A stretch of 8,772 bases of DNA from Opitutaceae bacterium (GTDB lineage: Bacteria > Verrucomicrobiota > Verrucomicrobiia > Opitutales > Opitutaceae), in the NCBI GenBank assembly GCA_005786775.1, contig SYDD01000131.1, forward strand, positions 1-8,772, given 5' to 3'. The translations under genes were made by a program, and so were the position numbers. The notes under the pieces were generated by a model, which worked only from the letters and a program-made list of their open reading frames with translations, was not told where the DNA came from and searched no databases. Of the stretch, positions 1 through 6,184 are shown piece by piece. Position 1 is the stretch's first letter. Every line of letters starts with the position of its first letter.

Positions 1-868
1 CCCAGTCGGCGGGACCCGCGTACAAGGTCTCGTTTTTCCCGCGCCGGTTCTGGTAGGTCATCCCGACCGGATGCTGGAGCGGCAGGCCGGCCTCGACCTG
101 CTTCACGAACCGGATCACGTGGTACTGGAAGTCAGTCGAACCCGGGTGCGTCTCGTTGGACACCTCGTAGAGGAGGTTGTCGAAGTCGTTCAGGCCGGTG
201 ACCAGCCAGCGCAGGTAACTCTCCTGCAAGGCGGTCACGCGCGGTACGGCGAGCTGGTGCACCTCGATCCCCTTGCCGTCGCCATTCAGGTCGCCGTCGA
301 CTCCGTTGACGTTGTTGGCGGGGTTAAAGGGATGGTTAGGCCAGGCGTCAGCTTGGAACTGCACCCCATAGCCCTCGAACAACATCACGGAAACGTAAAT
401 CCCGGCCGCCCGCGCGAGGGCGAGGCGGGTGCGGAGGCGCCCGAGGTACTCCGGATTGTGCTGGCCGAGGTCGAACTTGGGCCGCCCGTCGAGCGCGAGG
501 CCGGGCCCGACGCGCCGCCAGGGGTGGGGCGCGACGGTGTGGGCCCCGTTGCGCCAGTCCGGGTTCTTCATCTTGGTGTTGTCCCACTTGGTCGGCTCCC
601 AAGTCCAACCGCGGGTGAAGTTGTGCCCGTGCCCCGCGAGCCAGACGAGGTGGGCGGCGAAGTCGAACGCGGGCGGAGGGTCGGCCGGGCCCATATCAAC
701 CAGGTTCGCCCAGGTGTGAGCACCCGCGAGTAGGAGGGGCTGGCCGGCGGCGTCCGCGAAATAGCGGGGGTTCTCCGGATGGACCCTCAGCGGGCCCCGG
801 GTCGAGGCCGCGCCTGACGCGGCGGCGGCAAGACTGAGGACGAGCAGGGGAAGGCGGGAAGCGCGCAT
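1..868 (-). CDS. Exported glycoside hydrolase-like protein (clan GH-A TIM-barrel type), C-terminus beyond window
   Basis: Reading frame open from ATG at 868 to the left edge; 289 residues are visible and the gene is 3'-truncated by the window. Residues 1-22 form a Sec-type signal peptide (basic start, LPLLVLSLAAAASGA). The mature part begins GPLRVHPENPRYF, the small N-terminal strand segment seen in apiosidase-like/DUF4038-type and related hydrolases. LLYEVSNE (residues 232-239) looks like the strand-4 motif of clan GH-A with Glu239 as putative acid/base; the second catalytic Glu would lie outside the window. Residues 191-202 (DxDxNGDGxxIE) resemble an EF-hand-like calcium loop. The start is one base after the stop of sulfatase A, so translation is probably coupled. 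Likely role: hydrolysis of a sulfated or desulfated glycan outside the cytoplasm. Family assignment is from memory of motif patterns; substrate unknown. Confidence 0.8.
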   Translation of the reverse strand, partial: MRASRLPLLVLSLAAAASGAASTRGPLRVHPENPRYFADAAGQPLLLAGAHTWANLVDMGPADPPPAFDFAAHLVWLAGHGHNFTRGWTWEPTKWDNTKMKNPDWRNGAHTVAPHPWRRVGPGLALDGRPKFDLGQHNPEYLGRLRTRLALARAAGIYVSVMLFEGYGVQFQADAWPNHPFNPANNVNGVDGDLNGDGKGIEVHQLAVPRVTALQESYLRWLVTGLNDFDNLLYEVSNETHPGSTDFQYHVIRFVKQVEAGLPLQHPVGMTYQNRRGKNETLYAGPADW

Positions 869-869
869 C

Positions 870-2348
870 TCAATCGGCCTTCTTCCGCCCCTTGCGGCCC
901 AGCGGGGGCGCTTCGGCGCGGGGCAGCCAGCGCGCGTGCTCGGCGCGGATGGCGGCGTGTTCGGGGCTGCCTGCAAGGTTGGTCCACTCGTGCGGATCGC
1001 GCTCGTGATCGTACAGCTCCTCGCCGCCATCGGCATAGCGGATGTAGCGCCAGCGCTCGCTGCGCACCGCGTGGTTGCCCTGCCCGTGGGTCGTGAGCGC
1101 AGGCCGATCCCACGGGTGGCGCGGATCGCGTAGCAGCGGCACCAGGCTACGGCCGTCGAGGCCGACGGCGGGCGGCAGGCCGCACAGCTCGGCCAGCGTC
1201 GGGAACAGGTCCGCGGTGCCCACCGGCCGGGCAGTGCGCGCACCGGGCTGGGTCACCCCCGGGGCGACGATGATGAACGGGACACGGGTGGAACGCTCCC
1301 AGAGCGTAAACTTGTGCAGGTGGTTCTTCTCGCCGAGGTGCCAGCCGTGGTCGGACCAGAGCACCACGATCGTGTTCGCGGCGGCGGGGCTCGCGTCGAG
1401 CGCGGCGAGCAGCCGGCCGACCAGCGCGTCCCCGTAGGAGATGTTGGCAAGGTACGCCTGCAGCACCTCGCGGTACTTGCCGGTCCGGCGAATGAGCTCC
1501 AGGTCCTCGCGGCGGTCCGCGGCCATCCGCTGGCCGCCGGCCGGCACGTCGTCGAGGTCGTCCTCCTTGACCGGCGGGAGTGTGATGCGGTCCGGGGGGT
1601 ACATCTCGAAGTACTTCCGCGGCGCGTACCAAGGCAGGTGCGGGCGGTAGATGCCGGCCGCGAGGAAGAACGGCTGCGCCGGCGGACGGGCGAGGAAGTC
1701 GGCGACCCAGGCGGCGAGGCGCCCGTCTCCCATTTCCCCGTCGGCGGCGTCCCACGGGCCCCAATCGAACTCATTCGCGTTCTGCGGCGGCCGGCCGAGG
1801 GCGCGGACCTCGGGGAGACCGTTGAGCGGGAACCCGTCCGGCCAAGTGAAGGCGCGCACGTCCTCCCCGCGCGCGAGCCGGACCTGGTAGTGGCTGTCGA
1901 AGACCTGGTCGAAGTACGTGTGCCAATCGCTGCGCCGGTTAAAGCCGGGGGTGTGGTGGTTGACCTTCCCGCCTCCGGCCACGTGGTAGCCGTGGGCCTT
2001 GAAGTGCGCGGGCAGCGAGTTTACGCCGGGCAGCGCCTCGTGCCAGCGCACGTCGTTGCCGTAGATGCCGGTGGTGCTCGGCTGCCGGCCGGTCATCAAC
2101 GTGACGCGAGACGGGTTGCAGACCGGCGCGGCCACGTGGGCGTTGGTAAACGCGAGGCCCCGCGCCGCCAGCGCGTCGAGGTGCGGCGTGCGCACATCGG
2201 GGTGGCCGCCGAGATAGCCCACCCAGTCGTTGAGGTCGTCGAGCGCGATCAGCAGGACGTTCGGCCGGGGGGGCGCGGCCGCCGGGGCGGCCGGCGCGAG
2301 CGCCAGCAGGAGGGCAAGAGCGAGGAGCGGGCCGGACGGATGCATCAT
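870..2348 (-). CDS. Exported sulfatase A (S1 family, iduronate-2-sulfatase-like)
   Basis: 492-residue type I sulfatase that would hydrolyse sulfate esters of a glycan after export. Signal peptide about residues 1-24 (LLALALLLALAPAAPAAA). Metal-site Asp37-Asp38 (LIALDDLNDW); canonical formylglycine signature C77-N-P-S-R81 followed by VTLMTG; GGGKVNHH (Lys128, His131); RPHLPW (His237); SDHGWHLGEK (Asp333, His334) and HKFTLWE (Lys346). The LDDLNDW, VCNPSR and SDHGWHLG strings are typical of the iduronate-2-sulfatase-like branch (probably SulfAtlas S1_7). The ATG at 2348 overlaps the sulfatase B stop as ATGA; a second ATG follows directly at 2345. The frame is open further upstream, but only inside sulfatase B and without sulfatase sequence. 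The C-terminus ends in a basic tail, GRKGRKKAD. Known family members act on 2-O-sulfated uronic acids and related algal sugars; the substrate here is not readable from sequence. Confidence 0.95.
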   Translation of the reverse strand: MMHPSGPLLALALLLALAPAAPAAAPPRPNVLLIALDDLNDWVGYLGGHPDVRTPHLDALAARGLAFTNAHVAAPVCNPSRVTLMTGRQPSTTGIYGNDVRWHEALPGVNSLPAHFKAHGYHVAGGGKVNHHTPGFNRRSDWHTYFDQVFDSHYQVRLARGEDVRAFTWPDGFPLNGLPEVRALGRPPQNANEFDWGPWDAADGEMGDGRLAAWVADFLARPPAQPFFLAAGIYRPHLPWYAPRKYFEMYPPDRITLPPVKEDDLDDVPAGGQRMAADRREDLELIRRTGKYREVLQAYLANISYGDALVGRLLAALDASPAAANTIVVLWSDHGWHLGEKNHLHKFTLWERSTRVPFIIVAPGVTQPGARTARPVGTADLFPTLAELCGLPPAVGLDGRSLVPLLRDPRHPWDRPALTTHGQGNHAVRSERWRYIRYADGGEELYDHERDPHEWTNLAGSPEHAAIRAEHARWLPRAEAPPLGRKGRKKAD

Positions 2349-3889
2349 TGGCGTTTTTTCCGCCCGGCGCGGGGCTCCCCCGGGGTTGACGCCTCGGCCG
2401 GCGCGGGCTCGCGGCCGAAGAAGTACTCGGGGTAACCCCAGCGCAACTCGCGCCCCCCCGCCTTGGAGCGCACGGCGGTGACCTCCGCGGTCAGCCGGCG
2501 CAGGTTCGCCGGGTCGAGCAACGGGTCGCCGGTCTCGCGCCGCCACGCGTCGAGCCGGCCCGCGAGGTCGGCCAAGATCGCCGCGTGCGCCGGCGATTCG
2601 GCGAGGTTGCGAAACTCGTGCGGATCGTCCCGCAAGTCGTAGAGCTCGTGGCGGGGCGGACGCTCCATCACCGCGTAACCCGCGCGGACGGCGGGCACGG
2701 CCGCCTCGACCGCCCGCGCGATCCCGCCGCGAAATCCATCCTCGCCGCGCTCGACCGCGTCGGCCTCCAGCTTGCGGATGGTGTCCGCGTAGTCGGGATT
2801 CACGACCCCCGGCAGGAGGTTTTCGATCAGCTTGTACCGGTCGTCGCGCACCGCGCGCTGGGGATGGTAGTTGGCCGCCGCCGCGTGGGTGTGCCATTCG
2901 GTGAAAAGGTGCGTCCGCCACGGGGCGGGGCCGCCCGCGAGCAGGGGTTGCAGCGCCCGGCCCGCCGCGCCCGGGACCGGCGGGGCGCCGGCCGCCGCGA
3001 GCAGGGTCGGCAGCAGGTCAACGGTGGAGACCAATTCGTCCCGCACCTGCGGGCGCGCTTGGCCGGGCCAGCGCACGAGGAGCGGGATCCGCAACCCACC
3101 CTCGTAGCACGTTCGCTTGCCCCGCAGGAAATCGGCCCCGTGGTCCCCGAGGTAGACTATCAGCGTATCCCGCGCCTTCCCCGAGCGCTCAAGCGCGTCG
3201 AGGAGCTCGCCCACCAGATGGTCCAGCCGGCTGAGGCAGTTGTAGTAGTCGGCGACCATCTCCCGCATCCCCGGCGGGTCGATGCCGAAGTACGGGAGCG
3301 CGCGCACGTCGCGGCCCTGCTGCGGATTCGCGGGCAGGCCGTCGACCTGACGCAGCCAAGGATCGTGCGCCTCCGGGTAGTTGACGCTGAGGAAGAACGG
3401 TTCCGCGCCCGCGGTGAAGAAGCCCTCCGCGGCGCGCGCGTACTCCCCGAGGTTGCGGCGGGCAAAGTTCGCCGTCGGCAGCGCCCGGAAGTCGAAGGGG
3501 AACGCGGACTCCGGGTTGACGTGCAGCTTGCCGAGGATCCCGGTCCGATAGCCCGCTGCCTTCAGCTGGCGCGGCAGGTTCGGGGTGTCCTCGCGGTAGA
3601 GTCGGTAGCCCCACGTCGCCAAGCCGATCTGCCCGTGCTGGTGCGGGTAGAGCCCGGTGAGGAAACTCGCCCTCGACTGACTGCAGCCCGCCTGCGCCAC
3701 GAAGGCCCGGTTAAAGCGGACGCCCTCGGATGCCAGCCGGTCGAGCCGCGGGGTCCGCGCGTGCGGATCCCCGTAGCAGCCCAGCTCAGGGCCATTGTCC
3801 TCGGAGACGATGAGCAGGATGTTGGGCCGCGGCTGCGCCGCGGCCGGGACGGCCACGACGGCCAGGGCCAGAAGGATGGGGAACTTCAT
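2345..3889 (-). CDS. Exported sulfatase B (S1 family, heparan N-sulfatase-like) with non-canonical CSQSR site
   Basis: 514-residue sulfatase with signal peptide (residues 1-18, FPILLALAVVAVPAAA). Core motifs: LIVSEDNGPELGCYG (metal region, with Glu30 where many sulfatases have the first Asp, then Asp31), formylglycine region C69-S-Q-S-R73-ASFLTG, GLYPHQHGQIGLATW, GKLH (Lys121, His123), EAHDPW (His175), LGDHG (Asp249, His250), GKRTCYEGG (Lys258). The SEDN...GCYGD and YPHQ-GQIGLAT pattern matches heparan N-sulfatase-like enzymes (probably SulfAtlas S1_8). The catalytic fold residues are intact, but position +2 of the cysteine motif is Gln (codon CAG) rather than Pro/Ala, so conversion to formylglycine is uncertain. 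ATG at 3889 has no clear Shine-Dalgarno. The stop overlaps sulfatase A by four bases. The C-terminus is also basic (GRKKRQ). Substrate unknown; sulfate ester or sulfamate are both possible. Confidence 0.95.
   Translation of the reverse strand: MKFPILLALAVVAVPAAAQPRPNILLIVSEDNGPELGCYGDPHARTPRLDRLASEGVRFNRAFVAQAGCSQSRASFLTGLYPHQHGQIGLATWGYRLYREDTPNLPRQLKAAGYRTGILGKLHVNPESAFPFDFRALPTANFARRNLGEYARAAEGFFTAGAEPFFLSVNYPEAHDPWLRQVDGLPANPQQGRDVRALPYFGIDPPGMREMVADYYNCLSRLDHLVGELLDALERSGKARDTLIVYLGDHGADFLRGKRTCYEGGLRIPLLVRWPGQARPQVRDELVSTVDLLPTLLAAAGAPPVPGAAGRALQPLLAGGPAPWRTHLFTEWHTHAAAANYHPQRAVRDDRYKLIENLLPGVVNPDYADTIRKLEADAVERGEDGFRGGIARAVEAAVPAVRAGYAVMERPPRHELYDLRDDPHEFRNLAESPAHAAILADLAGRLDAWRRETGDPLLDPANLRRLTAEVTAVRSKAGGRELRWGYPEYFFGREPAPAEASTPGEPRAGRKKRQ
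2350..2364 (-). other. Small hairpin with A-rich loop just before the sulfatase A start
   Basis: On the coding strand GGCG-GAAAAAA-CGCC lies one base before the ATG at 2348. It is a 4-bp stem with a seven-base A-rich loop, falling in the last codons of sulfatase B (Arg-Lys-Lys-Arg). It could modulate coupled initiation of sulfatase A or simply reflect the Lys-Lys codons between GC-rich ones. Purely sequence-based; functional importance unproven. Confidence 0.3.
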
Positions 3890-3912
3890 CGGGGCGGCTT
3901 GAACCCTACCAT
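3886..3912 (-). CDS. Possible eight-codon leader mini-ORF before sulfatase B
   Basis: ATG at 3912 opens an eight-codon frame (MVGFKPPR) whose TGA overlaps the sulfatase B ATG as ATGA, the same arrangement as at the sulfatase B/A junction. If translated it would couple initiation of sulfatase B. No Shine-Dalgarno sequence supports it, and the -10-like box proposed at 3908-3903 would place a transcript start inside it. The arrangement may be chance. Confidence 0.15.
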   Translation of the reverse strand: MVGFKPPR

Positions 3913-3931
3913 GACGCCGCGGTCCGTCGAA
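3903..3931 (-). promoter_or_regulatory. Tentative promoter for sulfatase B
   Basis: TAGGGT (3908-3903) fits a TANNNT -10 box, 13 bases upstream of the sulfatase B ATG at 3889. TTCGAC at 3931-3926, 17 bases further up, is a poor -35. If used, the 5' leader would be only a few bases. The upstream half is shared with the inverted repeat at 3921-3966, so regulation at this site is plausible. This is inference from spacing only. Confidence 0.25.
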
Positions 3932-3966
3932 CCGGAATCCCAGCCCGCCGGTTCCAATTCAGGACC
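3921..3966. repeat. Nested inverted repeat upstream of sulfatase B
   Basis: A perfect 7-bp inverted repeat GAACCGG (3929-3935) / CCGGTTC (3948-3954) with a 12-base spacer is flanked by a second 5-bp pair GGTCC (3921-3925) / GGACC (3962-3966). It lies in the 85-base gap between the serine hydrolase stop (3975) and sulfatase B start (3889). It has no following U-run on the minus strand, so it is not a standard intrinsic terminator. It may be an operator, an mRNA-processing hairpin or an attenuator separating the two operon halves. Confidence 0.45.
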
Positions 3967-3974
3967 GACGCACC

Positions 3975-5117
3975 TCAGGGCGCCTCGAGCAGGCGCTCAA
4001 TCGCGGCGTCGAGGCTCCGGGTGAAGGCAGGGCGCTGCTTCGTCGGTACCTGGGTGAGCGCGACGACCAGCATCCGCCGCTCGCGGTCGAGCAGGGCGAG
4101 GGTACCCGCGGCGCCGTTGTGCCGCAGGCGCACCCCGCGACCGTCCGGACCGGCGCGGACCACATTGAAGCCGAGGGCATAGCCATCGCGCGCGGTCCCC
4201 GGCTGCACGGTCTGCAGTTCCGCCAGGATGGCGGCCGGCAGGAGGACGTGCGGACCCACGCGCCCCTCGTCCAGGTGCAGCCGCAACAGCGCGGCCACTT
4301 CGTCGGCGGTCGCCACCAGCCCCCCGCCGGGATTGGGGAACGCGAAGGCGGGACCGCCCGGGTCGGGCACGAGCGTCCCGCTGCTCCGGTCATAGAACGT
4401 CGGCAGCCTGGCGCCGCGCTCCGGCGCGAGGCCCGCCGGGAAGGCGACGGCTGGGATCCCGAGGGGCCCGAGCAACCGGCGCGCGAGCAGCGCAGAGAAC
4501 TCCTCGCCCCCGACGACCTCCGCCACGCGCCCCGCCGCCAGATAACCGAGGCCGGAGTAGGCATACCGGGCGCCCGGCTCCGCGGCCAAGCCCGCACGAG
4601 CGAGATCCTCTACCGCATCGGCGAGGGTCCCGTCCGTGCGGATCCGCCAGCGTTCCTCGCCTCGCGCGGACTGGCCCGCGAAGCCGGCGGTGTGCGCCAG
4701 CAACTCGCGCACGCGGGGGACGCGTGCGGCCGGCCCGCCGCCGGCCACCCGGACGCCGCGGAACGCCGGCAGGTGCCGGTCGAGCGGATCGTCCCAGCCG
4801 AGCCGGCCCTCCGCCACCAGCAGGCCGAGCAGCGCGGCGGTGAAGGGCTTCGTGACGGATGCGATTCGGCACGGGGCATCGACCGCGAAGGGGTCGCCCC
4901 GCGCGAGGTCCGCGACGCCGAAGGCCTCGCGGAACACTACCTCGCCATTCCGGACCACGAGCATCACGCCACCCGGAACCTGCCCCTCGGAGATGCCCCG
5001 GCGCCAGACCTCGCGCAGCGCCGCGGCCTGCTCCGGGGCCAAGGCTGGGGCCGCCGTCCCCGCTGCAACCAGCAGGCTGAGGAACAGGAGCAGGGACGGC
5101 AGCACGGGGCGGGGCAT
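3975..5117 (-). CDS. Exported serine hydrolase, beta-lactamase/class C (PF00144) family
   Basis: 380-residue protein with signal peptide (residues 1-22, LPSLLLFLSLLVAAGTA). It has the serine-hydrolase triad motifs: S87-V-T-K90 (SxxK nucleophile and base) in RIASVTKPFT, Y187-S-G189 (YxN-equivalent, Gly replacing Asn) in YAYSGLGY, and H333-N-G335 (KTG/HxG-equivalent) in RHNGAAG. LLAHTAGF (139-146) is the usual loop of this family. Such proteins are mostly esterases, amidases or D-aminopeptidases and only rarely true beta-lactamases; beside sulfatases, removal of ester substituents from a glycan is a reasonable guess but not shown. ATG at 5117 lies 71 bases after the FGE stop with no Shine-Dalgarno, but with a promoter-like element ending six bases upstream. 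Gly for Asn in the YxN motif is common in environmental members. Confidence 0.93.
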   Translation of the reverse strand: MPRPVLPSLLLFLSLLVAAGTAAPALAPEQAAALREVWRRGISEGQVPGGVMLVVRNGEVVFREAFGVADLARGDPFAVDAPCRIASVTKPFTAALLGLLVAEGRLGWDDPLDRHLPAFRGVRVAGGGPAARVPRVRELLAHTAGFAGQSARGEERWRIRTDGTLADAVEDLARAGLAAEPGARYAYSGLGYLAAGRVAEVVGGEEFSALLARRLLGPLGIPAVAFPAGLAPERGARLPTFYDRSSGTLVPDPGGPAFAFPNPGGGLVATADEVAALLRLHLDEGRVGPHVLLPAAILAELQTVQPGTARDGYALGFNVVRAGPDGRGVRLRHNGAAGTLALLDRERRMLVVALTQVPTKQRPAFTRSLDAAIERLLEAP

Positions 5118-5123
5118 GGTCGG

Positions 5124-5152
5124 GACCTAGCCGAAGCTGCCGTTGAGCGCAA
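5124..5152 (-). promoter_or_regulatory. Putative leaderless promoter for the serine hydrolase
   Basis: Minus strand: TTGCGC (5152-5147), 17-base spacer, TAGGTC (5129-5124), then six bases and the ATG at 5117. The hexamer and its distance to the ATG nearly duplicate the element upstream of the lactonase (TAGCTC-6-ATG). Spacing would put the transcription start at or within a base or two of the ATG, consistent with the lack of a Shine-Dalgarno sequence. The boxes are weak matches to the sigma-70 consensus, so the support is the duplicated geometry rather than the score. Confidence 0.35.
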
Positions 5153-5188
5153 CCGGCCAGGGCAGGACCCCGGTCCGGCGCCCCTCCC

Positions 5189-6142
5189 TCACGCCGCTAC
5201 GTCCCGGGCGCAGCGGAACCCGGTGTGGGTGGCCGCGGCGGAAGGGTCGGTGCCGTTGCGCGCGTCGGTGCGGTACCGGTTGCAGTAACTCGCGTGGCAC
5301 AGGTGGCTGCCCCCGCGCTGCACGCGACGGTCCCCGGTCGCCGGTCCGGTCGGATCCAACCGCGGCGAGACGCGGTAGTAGCCGGGGTCAAACCAGTCCC
5401 AGCACCATTCCCAGACGTTGCCGGTCATCTGGTAGAGGCCGAACCCGTTGGCGCGGTAAGCCCGCGCGGGCGCAGTGCCCCGGTGACCGTCCGCCCCGGT
5501 GTCCCGCCGCGGGAATTCGCCCTGCCAGACGTTCATCCGGTGGCGCCCCTCGGGCTCCAACTCATCGCCCCACGGGTAACGGTGGCCCTCGCGCCCGCCA
5601 CGCGCCGCCCGCTCCCATTCCGCCTCGGTCGGCAGCCGCTTGCCCGCCCACGCCGCGTAGGCGCAGGCGTCGTGCCAGGAGACCTGCACCACCGGGTGAT
5701 CCCAACGGCCCCGCACGGAGGAGCCCGGCCCCTCAGGATGCCGCCAGTCGGCACCCTCGATCCGCACCCACCACTCGGAGCCCTGCACGCGCGGCCGCGC
5801 CGCCGCCGCGCGCGGGGCGAGGTGGCCGGCGAAGACGAAGCTCCAGCCAAAGCGCTCCGCCTCGGTGCGGTAGCGGGTCGCGTTCACGAAGGCGTTGAAC
5901 GCCTCGTTGGTCACCGTCGTCGCGTCGATCAGGAACGGGCGGAGCTCGACCTCGTGGACCGGACCCTCGCCGTCGGCCGGGAAGCCGTAATCGCCCTCGT
6001 TGCCCATCCGGAAAACCCCGCCGGGAATCAGCATCATTTCCGGGGCCGCGGCCCCGGGCACGCGCCGGAAAACGCCCGGCGCCGGACCCGCGCTCGCGCC
6101 GCGGCCCGGGCCACAGCAGGCTGGGGATCCGTCCTTGTCCAC
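5189..6142 (-). CDS. Formylglycine-generating enzyme (SUMF1/FGE type, sulfatase maturation)
   Basis: About 317 residues (numbering from GTG at 6142). FGE oxidises the cysteine of C-x-P-S-R sulfatase motifs to formylglycine using O2 and copper. The domain starts at EMMLIPGGVFRMG and runs to the C-terminus. Both catalytic cysteines are present, Cys282 and Cys287 in RGGSHLCHASYCNRYR, matching human FGE Cys336/Cys341. Other true-FGE strings: PVVQVSWHDA, WAGKRLPTEAEWERAARGG, YPWGDE, NVWQGEFP, NVWEWCWDW and THTGFRC. This separates it from SUMF-fold proteins lacking the cysteine pair. No signal peptide, so probably cytoplasmic, acting on sulfatases before export. The N-terminus has a Cys-Cys pair (SPACCGPGRG), a pattern I associate with bacterial FGEs. 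The start is uncertain: GTG 6142 gives MDKDGSPACC; an in-frame TTG at 6178, six bases after the regulator stop, adds 12 residues. Neither has a clear Shine-Dalgarno. Confidence 0.95.
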   Translation of the reverse strand: MDKDGSPACCGPGRGASAGPAPGVFRRVPGAAAPEMMLIPGGVFRMGNEGDYGFPADGEGPVHEVELRPFLIDATTVTNEAFNAFVNATRYRTEAERFGWSFVFAGHLAPRAAAARPRVQGSEWWVRIEGADWRHPEGPGSSVRGRWDHPVVQVSWHDACAYAAWAGKRLPTEAEWERAARGGREGHRYPWGDELEPEGRHRMNVWQGEFPRRDTGADGHRGTAPARAYRANGFGLYQMTGNVWEWCWDWFDPGYYRVSPRLDPTGPATGDRRVQRGGSHLCHASYCNRYRTDARNGTDPSAAATHTGFRCARDVAA

Positions 6143-6184
6143 GCCGCGCAGCCAACCGGCGGGGCCGCGCGGGCGCAAGCGCGC

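Noticed and set aside
2349..2921. Upstream extension of the sulfatase A frame to 2921
   Set aside because: These 191 codons are in the -1 frame inside sulfatase B, show no sulfatase sequence, and the signal peptide begins at the ATG at 2348.
1314..4024. Long plus-strand open frames opposite the two sulfatases (373 and 479 codons)
   Set aside because: Antisense shadows of well-supported sulfatase genes; no motif, no start context, composition typical of reversed GC-rich coding DNA.
3975..5117. Reading the serine hydrolase as an antibiotic-resistance beta-lactamase
   Set aside because: It has the class C fold motifs but with Gly instead of Asn in the YxN motif and HNG in place of KTG, and it sits in a glycan locus; an esterase-like role is far more likely.
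5165..5176. GGACC-CC-GGTCC short inverted repeat in the FGE/serine hydrolase gap
   Set aside because: Only a two-base centre, no U-run, and short GC-rich palindromes are frequent here; not convincing as terminator or operator.
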